Assembly: GCA_030549775.1 (NCBI GenBank)
Contig: CM060180.1
Coordinates: forward strand, 78,585,672 to 78,649,671
Source of the DNA: Tamarix chinensis
Lineage: Eukaryota > Streptophyta > Magnoliopsida > Caryophyllales > Tamaricaceae
Direction of reading: 5' to 3'
Length of the DNA stretch: 64,000 bases
Position 1 is the first letter of the stretch. Each line of letters opens with the position of its first letter. The notes beneath the pieces were generated by a model. It saw only the letters and a list, made by a program, of their open reading frames with translations. It was not told where the DNA came from and did no database searches. A program made the position numbers and the translations under genes. This document shows positions 22,470-34,225 of this stretch, piece after piece.

Positions 22470-22990
22470 GGACAAGCACAAGGAATTCATAAACTTACCT
22501 AGTGAAGCATGATAGTCAGGCAGTACTATGCTCGCTTCACCAAGCTATTGAGGTTTGCCCCAAGTATTGTGGCCAGCAATTCCATTGTAGTCTATAAGTT
22601 CAAGTAGGGGCTCACCTTTAGTACCCACCACATGATGAAAGTAGTGGAATTTTCAAACTTGTCCAGATTTTACAAGCATCATGCATTGTCTCCACCCTAA
22701 TCCAAGATCAAGCATTAATCTTGGGAAAGAGGAGACCAAAGACCTAAGGTTATAGGATTAGGACCTAAACCCAAAGAGGAGGACCCTTGAGAAATTAGTA
22801 GAGGGGTCCAGTTAGAGGATAGGGACCACCGAGGGATTTTTCTTATAGACGCTATGGCAGGAACAACCCAAGTTAAGACTATAGAGGCAGACCCTTAGGT
22901 TACAAGATTTGTTGCAGGCTTAGCCACCGTTCCTTCAAGTGTTAAAACTAGATAAATTTCCCATAACCCTTTAGTCATCAAATCTAAGAG
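22470..22990 (+). pseudogene. G1 gag remnant with a decayed zinc knuckle
   Basis: The coding reads GTSTRNS-like then KEFINLP in the place of the family's KEFLNL segment, with several stops and frameshifts. The C-terminal end holds YKICCRLSHRSFKC (about 22900-22945), where the family has a CCHC zinc knuckle. The N-terminal gag is missing because of the deletion joining LTR to gag. In an intact element gag forms the particle and binds RNA. Confidence 0.65.
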
Positions 22991-23219
22991 AGCAAAGCAT
23001 TAATGCCCTAGAAGCAAGCCTAACAACAACATGCTCACTATACATCATCTCAATAGATCTAGTAAAGAGCGCCTACCCTAGTTGGTGCACCAGCCCAAGA
23101 GGTTTATGGTAGGCCACAGGGACCATAACTTTTCACTCGGAGAGCTGGTCACACTTAGAGCACTAGATGTTACCGAGAAGGCTATTTGGGAGGTTAGTTA
23201 GGTAGTTACCTAATAATTA

Positions 23220-24019
23220 TCAACCAGGTAGATGCTGATAAATAGTCAAACATGGTCACGAGTATGTCTACCATCCTCTCATTACTTGTGCATGTTCTAT
23301 TTGATTCAGGTGCCTCCTTTACATTCATGTCCACTACATTTTTTCTAGAGATAACATGTCACCATTTACTAGCATAGCAATATTTGTGATCCTGCACTCG
23401 AGGGATAGGATGAAATGCACTAGACTCTACTTAAAGATAGCCTTAGTAATAGGTGGGGTGGAATTCTTAGTAGACCTAGTCAAAATGGATTTATGGGACT
23501 TTTATGTCATATTAGGGATGGAAATGCATAGGAGATACCATACGGGGATTGACTACATTCAAAAGCACATGATGTTGCGAGGCTATAATGGTACTAGGGT
23601 TTTGTATAGTAAAACAAAGCCCAACCCTGCCACTAATGTGGTGTCTACTATCATATTACACTCCTATGTCAGCAAAGGGTACTCAATGTACTTGGGTATC
23701 GTTCAAGAAAAAATCAAAGATTTAACAGCCTTGAGTAAAATTTCAATGGTTAAGGAATTTCTTGATGTGATCCTAGAGGAGATTCTAGGTATGCCCCTAG
23801 TACATGAAATTAATTTCACTATCAATCTGGTAGCAGGGGTTGAGCTAGTGCCAAGGGAACCTTACAATATAACACCAATTGAGCTTAAAAAGCTTAAGAT
23901 TTAGCTAGAGGAGTTGTTAGACCACAGATACATCGGACTAAGTATGTCGTTGTGGGGAGCACCCTTCCTATTTGTGTAGAAAAAAGATGGGAATCTCCAT
24001 CTCTGTACTGATTATAGGG
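23220..24019 (+). pseudogene. G1 protease and start of reverse transcriptase
   Basis: The protease motif VLFDSGASFTFMS (about 23292-23330) keeps D-S-G. After a frame change, an open frame 23356-23904 reads through DFYVILGME, the VKEFLDVILEEILGMPLVHE segment and LVAGVELVPREPYNITP, and continues past one stop to WGAPFLFV and LCTDYR. That order (protease, linker, RT fingers) is classical Gypsy. Coding stops at 24019, where the SIRE-like LTR was inserted. The rest of RT lies at 45344. Confidence 0.9.
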
Positions 24020-24606
24020 TGAAAGCACCCTAGAGGAGGTGAATAGGATTTTATAAATTGGGAATGACTAAATAAAAATTTATATGTAAAGTAAAGTGGT
24101 TCAAGAGTAAATTACTATTTACAGCCACTACTAAAAGGTTCTCCTTTTTAGATTTTAGAAATACTAACATGTTTTATTGATGATTACTGTTCTCTAGGTT
24201 TACGAGCCTTACAATCTTAATGCCCCTCTCAATAAATGATTGAAAAACTTCACCTATTTATCTTCTCTATATTCACTAAATAAATCTCTCAAGAATGATA
24301 GATAACAATCACTAACCCTTTTGATTGATTTTTGAGAGGCAATTGTGATTATAAATGTTTCTTACCAAAAAAAAAAGATATGAAAGTGTTGATATTTGAA
24401 TGAGATTCAATCTAGCAAGCCGTAATATATGATATTATAACTTGAGAATAATTATAGCTAAGAGAAGTGAGCAAAGAACACTTTTCAATAAAAACTAAGA
24501 AATATGAATGTTTGGTATATTAAATGAGCAATTGAATGATTTAGTGTAAAAGTATTTGCACAATCAATGATTTGAAAAGTTGTTTGTAATAAATGTAGAG
24601 GGACAT

Positions 24607-24614
24607 TATTTATA
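24607..24614 (-). promoter_or_regulatory. TATA box of the SIRE-like LTR
   Basis: The minus strand reads CCTTATAAATAATGTCCC. It lies just downstream of the motif field and about 590 bases before the LTR end. Confidence 0.5.
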
Positions 24615-24679
24615 AGGGTTATTCTTGATTATGGCCGTTCGACATAATTTTTCAAGAAAAAATCACTTAACTGGCAAAA

Positions 24680-25520
24680 AATCAGCATTTAATGCTAACT
24701 ATTCGATTGGTCTAGCGAAACCTTAATTAGTTGTACGACCACTCGAATGATTTGCTTCAACTAGTCGACTATTCATGTTTTGACCAAAATAGAAAGTTAC
24801 CATTGTGTTAACCAATCAATTGGTCTAGAGAGACTAATCAATTGGTTTGGCATTGTATATGGTTGGTCCTAAAACACATATGACCATTGTCTTAGTATAA
24901 TGATACTAATTGTTGTGTTTTATGTATTAGTCCATCATTTTATGAAATTTTCAATTTGTCTAGAGAAACTAGTCAATGTGTTTAAGCAGAACTGGGTTTC
25001 TACAAAAATGAAACACAAGGATCGGTTTGTCAAACCAGTCGATCAATTTGCCAACCAGTGAATCTATTTGGCAATAACAAGTCAATGTGTTTAAATAAAG
25101 AGCATCTAGGTTTCAGCAAAAATGAAGCCCATAGATTGGTTTGTCAAAATAGTCAATTGGTTAGTTGACTAGTCGATCAATTTGGCAATAATAAGCCAAT
25201 GTGTTTAAATAGGGAGCAACTAGGCCTCTACAAGATTTAAACCCTTGAACTAGTTGGTCAAACTAGTCGTTCAGTTTGGTTGAACCAGTCGATCAATTTA
25301 AAAAGAAATGAACTGGAATTCTACAAGATTGAAATCCATGGATTTGTTGTCAAACTTGTGGATCGGTTTCCCAACCAGTGAATTGATTTAAGAAAAGAAT
25401 TCAATTAGCTTTATGCACCATTCGATCCATTTTAGTTTTAGCACAACTAGTGACTATATTTAAACTAAACTAGTCGATCAGTCTAATGACAAGTTAACTA
25501 GTTCCAACTATAACCTATCA
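24680..25520 (-). repeat. CTAGTCGATTGG-like motif field
   Basis: Dozens of degenerate copies (AACCAGTCGATCAATTTG, CTAGTCGATCAGT, CAATTGGTCTAGAG) occur with loose spacing of 20-40 bases. Larger units recur around CAATGTGTTTAAATAGGGAGC. It is not a simple tandem array. Confidence 0.75.
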
Positions 25521-25801
25521 ATTTGTTTGGAAAAATAATTTTAAAAGATTTATAATATAAAATAAAGTCAAGTATTTTTCAACAAAGAGTTTTAAGTGTT
25601 TTTCTTTGAAATATGACCATTTCTAAACTTAACACTTTACAATATACCTAAGACACATCAAATGCTTGGCTTCATTTCTTGGTGCCTTTTTTATGTGTTA
25701 ATTCGTTAAATATGCACATTAAGCAAAAACATTTAATAGTAAAATCCATTTGTTATCATCAAAATAAGTATAATGATATTGATTAACCATTAAGATTAAC
25801 T

Positions 25802-25820
25802 ATCTCCCCCTTTTTTTATG
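25802..25820 (-). other. SIRE-like polypurine tract
   Basis: The minus strand reads AAAAAAAGGGGGAGAT just before the LTR, preceded by TGTCATCAT, the usual SIRE context. It primes plus-strand synthesis. Confidence 0.75.
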
Positions 25821-25829
25821 ATGACAAAC

Positions 25830-28000
25830 AAAAATTGCATAACTATAAATGTGAACCAATAATGAGTGAAAATGATAGTTATACATTTACTAGTTTTACA
25901 CTTTGAATCTAAGACTCTTGAATTCTCTTCCCCCTTTCAGACATCAGTAAGAGATGATAATGGAAAGGGCCTGAAAACAATGTAGACATGAAGCATTACC
26001 ATTTTAAGGAGGAATATTTCTACCTTAACAAGTGCATAGATTAAAAAGGAAACAGAAGTAGCAATGAAGATTATATGCATACACTATTCCTTAAGCAACA
26101 TATAAATAGAGAGATGGAGAAAAAAGGCAAGTTTTCATTAACTAGGTAAAATTCATAGGTACATGACATAGAGAGAATATAATGAGAGTGTCCAAGTACA
26201 TAGTTAAAAGAAAATACCCTAAGCCTACGATATAAATAGACTAGCATGATCATGCAGGACATAAAGGCTTAGATAGACATGAAGGCTCAAATGGGGTGTT
26301 CGCTAAACCCATCAATGGAGGCCTAGTGGAACACTAATATCATCATTGGTATTGGCCTCATAATCAACAAATTTCATGACATCACAACTATTCTAGGAGG
26401 TCTTTGTGAGATATGCATAAATAATGGGATCTTCAGCAATTTTTGTGATAGTAGGTGTACAAGAATGAGTAAGAGCTGGAGAGACTACGGTGTTAGCGAG
26501 AGTGGCCACTCTATCATAATTTAAAGGGACAAATGTAGGTTCAAAGTGAGCTCAAAAGGTAGACAACTCTAACTCCATGGCTTGCTAGCAACGATCCATG
26601 GTAATGAGCATGTTGATAACCTAGAGGAGTAGATCATGTAAGCCTGCAAGAGTGACATGGCTGGTGGAGGGAGGTACATAAAGTGTATGTGATGTGGATG
26701 TTTTAGAGGTAGGAGTGGGAGTGGAAGCATCCTTTGTGGAGGATGATGGAATATTGAATGGAGCTAGAGGATCATCAGATGGTGGGAAAAGATCATCAGT
26801 AGTGGATTGTGACAGTGGAGGTGTTGGAAATGTGGAGATGCAGCCATTACAAGGAAGGGAGCAAAAGCTTTAGGACTAAGCTCAAGTAACTGACTATCCA
26901 AACTCATTTGATATGCATGAGGCAGAGTGTCACTGCATCAAGGATATTGATGCCACTATGTAGTCGTAATGGCATAGCAAGAAAGATTTTGATATATACA
27001 ATGAAATCCTAAAATAAGCGTGTGATGAGTGATCTGTATCCAAGGGTAGACTAGCTACGCCTATCTATGTGTGATATATGCAAAAATATATGCCATGAAT
27101 CTCATAGGAGTGGATGAGAAGATGTGATCCACCCCATACCAATCTTTAAGTTTCATATTAGTGCTAGATCCCTCATGAGGGAACAATATGGAGGATACTA
27201 TGTAATGGTACACCCACTTGAAAGGTGGGAGACATTATGAGCTCATAGTGCCTCTAGAGACAAAGTGGCGATGGTGCATGTCCATTTGGATCATATCTTA
27301 AATGTGAGTTTGCATCGATGCAACATAGGTCATGCGGGTGGTGGTGTTATGAGGAATCTAGAGGATATGTGCTAGATGAGATTCACAAAAGATGATTGGA
27401 ACACCTAAGACATGTGTAGTGACGGTGTGTCCTAACACATAAAAATAAAGATATGCATACAATAAGCAAACCAAGTCAGGATAGACCAATTCTTTGAGAG
27501 TGAAAAGAAGGAGAATGTGAAGATCATAAGGTGTTTGTATAAAAGGAAGTTTGAACTAATTGGTATAAGAGTCGGCATCTATACATTTGTTGAGTAATTC
27601 CTTCTTTTTATAGAAGGATTTAATCCACCTTTTTTTTATCATCCATAGTGTGGAAGAAATAGGTGGAGTGATGAGATGCCTTAGTGTTTCAAGCAAGCTC
27701 ATTAATCGAAAGGAGAGAAGATCCTAAGGCGAAGGAGGAAGGACAAGAGGAATAGGTGGAGATGGAGGATTGTTTCATCTATACTAGAGGAGGATGAGGA
27801 GGATGTGGAAGAGGAAGAATATGGTGGAGAAATTGTTGGTTTCTCAAATCTAATTGTGGTCTAAGACTGATGGTTAGGTTGAGTACAAGCCTGTTTTGGG
27901 GGAGGTGTTCCAATAATCCCACAAATAGTGGTGGAAGTGATTGTTTTTTGTTTTGTAATTTTTAAATGATAAGAAATGTCATAGAAGAGTGACAAAATGG
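25830..28000 (-). pseudogene. Env-like extra ORF of the SIRE-like element
   Basis: This broken coding region lies on the minus strand between RNase H and the polypurine tract, the usual place of the SIRE env-like ORF. Readable pieces are a serine-rich start (about 27830), LLFTLKELVYPDLVCLLYAY (about 27490), HVLGVPIIFCESHLAHIL (about 27390) and MKLKDWYGVDHIFSSTPMRF (about 27110). Many stops and frameshifts break it. I see no sure signal peptide or fusion segment. Its function in live elements is not settled, so env-like is only a positional name. Confidence 0.55.
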
Positions 28001-28340
28001 AGAGAAAATGGAAGGAGGATGAATCAAATATTCAAATAGTAACTAATTGATGACTTAATTTGATCTATTAAATCTCAAGAGGAATCAAGGAATCAAAGGT
28101 GGATAGATAAGAAGATAGGTTTGAGGAAATAAATTACCTAAAATTAGGTGATTTGGATGAAAATTGATGATATGGAGAAGAGTTATTGTTGTTTTAGATG
28201 TTTATTGGAGAAAGAAGAGAGCAATTTGATGGATTTTGGCACTAATTTGAATATTTTTTAAGAAGAGGATGTGAAAGGGTGAGGATAATTCTAATGGTTT
28301 GGGGAAACTGAGTTGAAGGGTTTGAAAAACATGAAGGGGG

Positions 28341-28348
28341 TATTTATA
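28341..28348 (-). promoter_or_regulatory. Internal TATA box before the env-like ORF
   Basis: The minus strand reads GGTATAAATACCCCC about 400 bases ahead of the env-like coding. Upstream of it (28355-28590) is a short field of the same CTAGTCGATTGG-like motifs found upstream of the LTR TATA box. The layout repeats that of the LTR promoter and may be a promoter for the extra ORF. Confidence 0.4.
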
Positions 28349-28869
28349 CCCCTGATGAACCAGTTAATTGGTTTGGAGAAAATAGTTGACTGTTCTTCCA
28401 CTAATTAACAGGTATAGAGTAACCAGTTGATTGTTCTTCAGCCAATTAACTAGTACAAAATAACTAGATGACTGGTTATGCATGTGGAAAAAATTTAGTG
28501 AGAGCTCAACTACCCTGGTTTCAACCCACCAATCGACTAGTATACCAACCGATCGATTGGTTTTATCAACTAGTCAACTAGTTGCCTAGTCATGTGTCGT
28601 TTTAGTGATTTTTCTTGGTTTTTAACAATGCATTTTATTTCATTCCCTAAATCATTAAATGTAAAATGAATTTAAAGACATAAATCATATGGATCAAGAG
28701 ACATAATGGCCATTTAAGGATTGGAATTCAGGTGATAAACTTAAAGGCCATAATTTATCCCTTAACACAAACAATTTCACAATTTTAGGGGAGCTGCATT
28801 TTTTTCATAAAATTTTTATCCCAAGTTCTCTCCTAATTATTGTGAATTTTTCATCACTTAAGGGTTTTG

Positions 28870-30240
28870 TAAATATGTCTCCCTATTGATGCAAGGTATC
28901 CACAAATTCTACACATATATCACCTTTTTCAACATGATCTTTTATGAAGTGATATCTTATTTCTATGTGTTTTGATTTTGAATGTTGAATGGGATTTTTT
29001 ATGACATATTGCACTATTTTTATCACATTTAATTGGAATTTTTTTAATTTTAAGGCCATAGTCACTTAATTGATGCTTCATCCAAACTAATTGAGTTCAA
29101 CAAGCACCAGCAACAATGTATTCTACTTCAGTACCCGATGTAAATTTTCTATCAAATATGTAACATGCAACATTAGCATCAAAATATACAATTAAATCTA
29201 AAATAGTGTTATGAGGATAGAAAAACCCTAGATTATAAGTGCCAATGAGATATCTAAGGATTATTTCAACAATAGTCATGTGAGATTCCTTAGGATTACA
29301 CTGAAATCTAACACATAGGTATACACTAAACATGATATCAGGTCTAGAAGCTATTAAGTAAATTAGTGAGCCAATCATACCTTGATATATTCTTTGATCA
29401 ACAAACTTACCTTTGTCATCCATATCAAGATTCATTTTAGTAGCCATAGGATTGTTACCTGATTTTCTTTTATGCATCCCAAACTTCTTGAGCAATTCTT
29501 TAGTGTAGTTTTCTTGATTCACAAAGATGACATCATTTGATTATTTGATTTTGAGTCCAAGAAAATATGCCAGCTCCTCCATCATGCTCATTTCAAACTC
29601 ACTACACATGAGAGTGGAAAATTCCTTGTACTTAGACTCATTAGTAGCATTGAAAATTATGTCATCAAAATATACTAGTGCAAGCAATAAGTTCTTTTTG
29701 GTTTTCTTTAGAAAAAGGGTTCTATCAATTTTTTCCCTTTCCAAATATTTTTCCAATAAGAATTTACTCAACAGTTAATACCAATCTCTAGGAGTTTGTT
29801 TTGACCATACAGTGTCTTGTTGATTTTTTCAACATGATTATGTTTTGAATTATCCTCCTACCAAGGTGATTGCTTAACATATACTTATTCTTCTATAAAA
29901 TCATTGAGAAAATCACTTTTGACATCTGTTTGATATAATGTAAAGCACATGGATGATGCAAATGTGAGAAGCATATGTGAAGCCTTGAGTTTAGCTATGG
30001 GGGTAAAGGTTTCCTTGAAATCAATGCCTTCCTCTTGGTTGTATCCTTTAGAAACTAATTAGGATTTGTTTCTAACCACAACTAGCCCTTCATCTAGCTT
30101 ATTTCTATAGACCCATTTAGTCCTAATTATGGAGTTATCTAGGGGCAAAGGGACTAATTCTCAAACTTGATTTGTCTCAAACTAGTTAAGCTCATCTTGC
30201 ATTGCCATAATCCAATTTTCATCATTCATGACTTCCAAGT
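28870..30240 (-). pseudogene. Copia reverse transcriptase and RNase H
   Basis: Minus-strand pieces read in order: MQDELN with WVYRNKLDEG (about 30200-30080), YQTDVKSDFLN (about 29930), the catalytic VYFDDIIFNATNE (about 29660), YFLGLKIK, KELLKKFGMHKRKSG, IYQGMIGSLIYLIASRPDIM, DRKFTSGTEVEY and KHIEIRYHFIKDHVEKGDI (about 28935). FDD stands where Copia has VDD; both aspartates remain. RNase H lacks about 20 residues between the TSG and EAEY motifs. Stops separate the pieces. Confidence 0.9.
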
Positions 30241-30344
30241 AAGACATATGTTCCATTTAAGATAGAAAAGCTAAATGGTTGTAAATGTTACCTAGTGATT
30301 ATCTTGTTGCAAAATCACTTTTTGGATCCCCCAATAAAGAGTTT

Positions 30345-31290
30345 TTAAGGGTGCCCATAGGCATATCTCCATTCTCTATGGATATCCTCTCTCACTTCAT
30401 GTTCATATTGGGAAATTAGTGGTTGTTCTATTTCTTCCTCCTTTTCCTGTTCACCATTTTCCAACAAGGTTTCAATTTGAATAGAAGGACCTGTTTCTTT
30501 CTCTTGAGATTTTGGTATACTAGAGGTAGATTCATCAAAAGCAACATGTATATATTTTTCAACTAACATTGTTCATTTGTTGAAGATCCAGTAAGATTTA
30601 CTATGTAAAGAGTAACTAATAAAGATACCTTCTTTAGCTTTGGAATCAAACTTACAAAGATTGTTTTTTCCATTATTAAGGATGAAGCATTTACAACCAA
30701 ATGTGCATAGATAACTAACATTTTGCATTGACCTATATGACTAATCTACTCATCATGTTACATCATAGGGTGTCTTTTTCCGGATGTCATATATGAGTAC
30801 TCAATTCATCATGTTGTTTCCAATGGCATCTACTTCCACCCAAAAATATTTTGGAAGCTTGGAGTAGCATAGCATGGTCAATGTAACTTTATCCAAGGTT
30901 CTATTCTTCCTTTCACAACCCTTTTTTGTTGTGGTGTTCTTGTTTTTGAGAAGTTATGTGTGATCCCATTTTGGTCACAAAATTACATGAATGTGGAATT
31001 CTCAAACTCCTTGCCATGATAACTCCTTATGGCATGAATCATTGACACTTTCTCTACTTAAATTATCTTATCAAGCACAAAAAGGCATTAAAAGCATCAT
31101 CTTTAGTAGAAAGGAATAGCGTCCATGTAAAACGTGAGTAATCATCTATAATATCTAATGCATATTTGCAACTACCTATGCTAAGGGTCCTAGTAGGCCC
31201 AAACAAAACCATATGAAGCAATTCAAGTGGTTGAGTGGTAGTCACAACATTTTTGGGTTTGAAAGTACCTTATGTTATTTCCTTTGTTGA
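30345..31290 (-). pseudogene. Copia integrase and linker
   Basis: The integrase core starts with LELLHMVLFGPTRTLS and YALDIIDDYSRFTW (about 31220-31110), which keep the first catalytic D. It then reads IRSYHGKEFENS, where the family has IRSDHGTEFEN, so the second D is tyrosine. Next come TPQQKRVVKGR, where N-G-V-V-E is usual, so the E is lost, and the linker VAFDES to REWRYAYGHP (30345-30569), the usual bridge to RT. Confidence 0.88.
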
Positions 31291-31299
31291 CATGCATCC

Positions 31300-31822
31300 T
31301 ATAATCTATCTTTTATAAAGTTCAACTTTCAGAGACCACGCTCTAGGTCTTTTCTGGCTAATTTACTTAATAGATCCATGCTATCATTTGTAATTATTTT
31401 GTGCTACAACCATGCATCATTATCAATTGCACTCAAACATGTATCATGTAATTTTATTGATTTAGCATCAAGCATGTACACATTGTTGATGCGTGGGCAT
31501 ATAAAAAGTATATATTTGTCTATCTCATTTGAAATCATGTAGTGCAAATTTTAAAAATTAAACAGAAATCCTTTATCACATAGTTGAATAATGCTTATTA
31601 AGTTATGTTTTAGGCCATTAACTAGCTAAACATATTTTATGAAAGGTTTAGTTCTACTAATACTGACGTTGCCAACATCGACGATCTTTCCTTTCGAGTT
31701 ATCTAAAAAGGTTACACTCCCACCATGTTATAGAGTGAGCTTAGGGAACATAGTTCAATCACCACTCATGTGTCTCGAGCATCCACAATCCAGGAACCAT
31801 TTGTGGTTTTTTGTATATTATT
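31300..31822 (-). pseudogene. Copia protease, N-terminal side cut
   Basis: The minus strand reads WFLDCGCSRHMSGD (about 31755-31800). The family active site is L-D-S-G, here D-C-G. SVTFLDNSKGKI, VNGLKHNLIS and QLCDKGF follow. Everything upstream (zinc knuckle, gag, 5' LTR) is missing at the junction with TG. Confidence 0.85.
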
Positions 31823-31889
31823 AGTGTTATAAAGTCTTATGCTTGGTTTTTCTTATTTCTAATATAATAAATATGGATATTATTTTTAG

Positions 31890-31962
31890 GTATTGGTTTT
31901 GCTAATCAAAGCTTGAACCTTTAATGAGAATACCGATAAGGTTCATTTTTGTAGGAATTAAG
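31890..31962 (+). other. Splice-bounded 73-base block (TG 5' LTR)
   Basis: TTATTTTTAG stands before it and TTAAG precedes GTAAATG after it. The 3' LTR copy is 38401-38473, with donor GTAACT. A candidate downstream acceptor is CCTTTCAG at 34589-34596. Confidence 0.4.
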
Positions 31963-32384
31963 GTAAATGTTAAACCCCACTTAAACGCATGGATAAACGT
32001 ATGTTAACACATTAGGTTTTTTAATATGTTATTATGCTTGATATATGTTGTTTAATATAATATATGTAGTTTCCTGTGTTGATTGATAAAAAGGGAGTGT
32101 GTTAGATTATATGCTATTTATGGAAATATTGGTTATGTTAAGAGTTTGGTTATTAATGAAAATGTTAAGTATTTATCCGTGTTTTATTATGCTATTGTGA
32201 TCATTAATGCATGGTTAATATTATAGTGATCCCTAAGGGTATTTTAGTAATATGTCTTGTGAAAGAATGTGGCCTAATATGTATAGGTGTTAATGAGTAT
32301 TATATTAAATGTAATGGTTGTGGAGCTAAATAATGAGAATGGGACATTAACATTAAAATTTCATGTAGTGGTAAGAATTTAATC

Positions 32385-32880
32385 TAAGTGATGTAATAAG
32401 GGGAAAATGGTAATTTGTAAGTGAAAAGGATAAAATGGTAATTTGAAAGTAAAAGAGGTAAATTGGTAATTTTGGAGGTAAAGGGTAAAATGGTAATTTT
32501 GTAATTAAAGGGAAAAATGGTAACTTTGTAAGTAAAGGGTAAAATGGTAATTTTTAATTGAAGGGAAAAATGATAATTTTGTAATTAAAGGGGAATTTGG
32601 TAATTTTGAAAATGGAGAAAGGTAATTTGGTAACCTAACCAACTAAAGAGTAATTTGGTGATTTTGATAATAGAGATAGGCAAATTGGTAATTTAACCGA
32701 CTAAAGGCAATTTGGTAATTATGATAATGCAAAAGGGTAATTTAGTAATTTATCAAACTAAAGAGGCAATTTAATAACAACAGAGAAGGGCAATTAAGTA
32801 ATCTAACCAACCAAATGGAATTATGATAAGTGTAACAATTATGAAGGGTGATTGGTAACCTAATAAGTGTGAGAGATAGC
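32385..32880 (+). repeat. GGTAATTTTG minisatellite (TG 5' LTR)
   Basis: Degenerate units of about 26 bases carry AAAATGGTAATTTTGTAA and AAAGGG. The 3' LTR copy lies at 38890-39364 and 44369-44540. A longer related array is in Q (41330-42560). Confidence 0.85.
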
Positions 32881-33862
32881 TTGGTAACATAAACCAAGTA
32901 AGAGTATAGCAAAGAACAACCATATATGGGTTGCATGCCTAATGTGTCCGGTGTTATGCCATATTGTGTACTTTAAGCTTAATGATTAATCATTTATAGC
33001 GCAACTTGGAGTGAATGTATGCTTATATTTGTTGTGCATACGATGTTATGTGATGTGACCTTCTAGTACATGCATGCTAGGATAGTTATTGTGGTAATGT
33101 GGTATGGAAGGATGAAAAAGGAAAAATGGGAAAGTAAGATATCTAGGGGGAAGTTAGGTGGCTAACGTAGGTGATAATGACCTGAATAACCTATGTTCCA
33201 TGATTGGATGAATAAAAGGGGACTTAAATAAAATGAAAGAGTGGGAGAATCAAGGGTTTTCATGGGATGGTTAAAGTTTGCATGGGGGTGAACTTTACGT
33301 ATGAAAAGTTGCCTTAGGGTGTGAAGAAGGTAATGGAAGAGTTGTTTGGGTGACTGGAGCCGTTGTGTGAAAATTAGTACATGGGATAGTATAAGGGTGC
33401 ATAGGAGACTGAATTAGGGTTTGGGAGGAAACCTTAATTTTAGAAGGTGGAAAAAGAAAAAGAAAAAAAAATGAGAATGAGTGGAGTATGAAGTGAGGGT
33501 TGAATCTAAGGGTCGTGATGTGTGGGGTGTTAAAATAGTTTAGGTTGTGTGAGGTAGAGAATAATGGGCCACATAGGCCCAAATTAAGGTTTCTGGAGAA
33601 AAACCTAGGGTAAGATGGTGAGTGGAATTTGGGTTATAACATAGTGGGCCTTGACTCACACACTTAGGAGTTGGTCTCCCAGTGTAAGTAAGTGGATTAA
33701 GGGAAGGATGTCGGGGCTAGTTAGGAGGTGTAAAAGTCTCAAGATATGGGACGGGCCCTCTTAGGAGGATAAGTATAGATGTAGTTAGTCATGCATGTCT
33801 AGGGTGTAATCTATTAAATAAGATACGGTAAAACACTAATCATGTAAAGTGGAAGATTATTG

Positions 33863-34225
33863 AGTCAGGCCTAAAGTGATCAATTGGCATAATAGTGGCC
33901 AAGTGTAGAGTCACCTTGGAGACTGATCCACCGACATATAATAGTGGTTAGGTGCGTTCTGCCCTATAAGTGACCAATCCACCAGTTATAATAGTGGGAG
34001 ATCCCAAGCTCAATAAACCAAACCTTAAATTTGATAAGAGACAAAAAAGACACTAAGTACTTATAGTGCAACACCATGAGAGTTGGGATAAAACTAATCC
34101 AGAGGCAAAATAGTGACCAAAAGCATTTTGCCCTGGAGACTAATCCACCGGCATATAACAGTGGTTAGGTGCATTATTCCCTATAAGTGTCCAATCCACC
34201 GGCTATAATAGTGGGGTTCTCGCAC
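33863..34225 (+). repeat. Two-block AATAGTGG repeat (TG 5' LTR)
   Basis: Block one (33863-34015) ends near CAAGCTCAATAA and block two (34085-34235) near GCACTCACATGG, with units such as GATCCACCGACATATAATAGTGG. The 3' LTR lost this section by deletion. Confidence 0.8.

Larger units (their letters stand above)
24020..25801 (-). mobile_element. 3' LTR of the SIRE-like element
   Basis: It spans 1782 bases. The minus-strand start lies next to the polypurine tract and its TG is decayed to AG. The end is GGTGCTTTCA at 24020. It carries a long field of CTAGTCGATTGGTT-like motifs followed, in the direction of transcription, by a TATA box. No gene lies in it. Confidence 0.8.
24020..31822 (-). mobile_element. 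SIRE/Maximus-like Ty1/Copia, 5' part lost
   Basis: On the minus strand, from 31822 downward: protease, integrase, RT, RNase H, a 3-kb region with an extra env-like ORF, a polypurine tract and the 3' LTR. The gene order (integrase before RT) is Copia. The extra ORF, the polypurine context ATCATAAAAAAAGGGGGAGAT and the LTR end with CTAGGGTGCTTTCA are typical of SIRE elements. Gag and the 5' LTR are missing. The cut at 31822 meets a truncated LTR of TG. It was inserted into the RT of G1. Confidence 0.85.

Noticed and set aside
23356..23904. Intact host gene of 182 codons
   Set aside because: Its sequence is the Gypsy protease-RT linker, with D-S-G just upstream and WGAPFLFV downstream of its stop.
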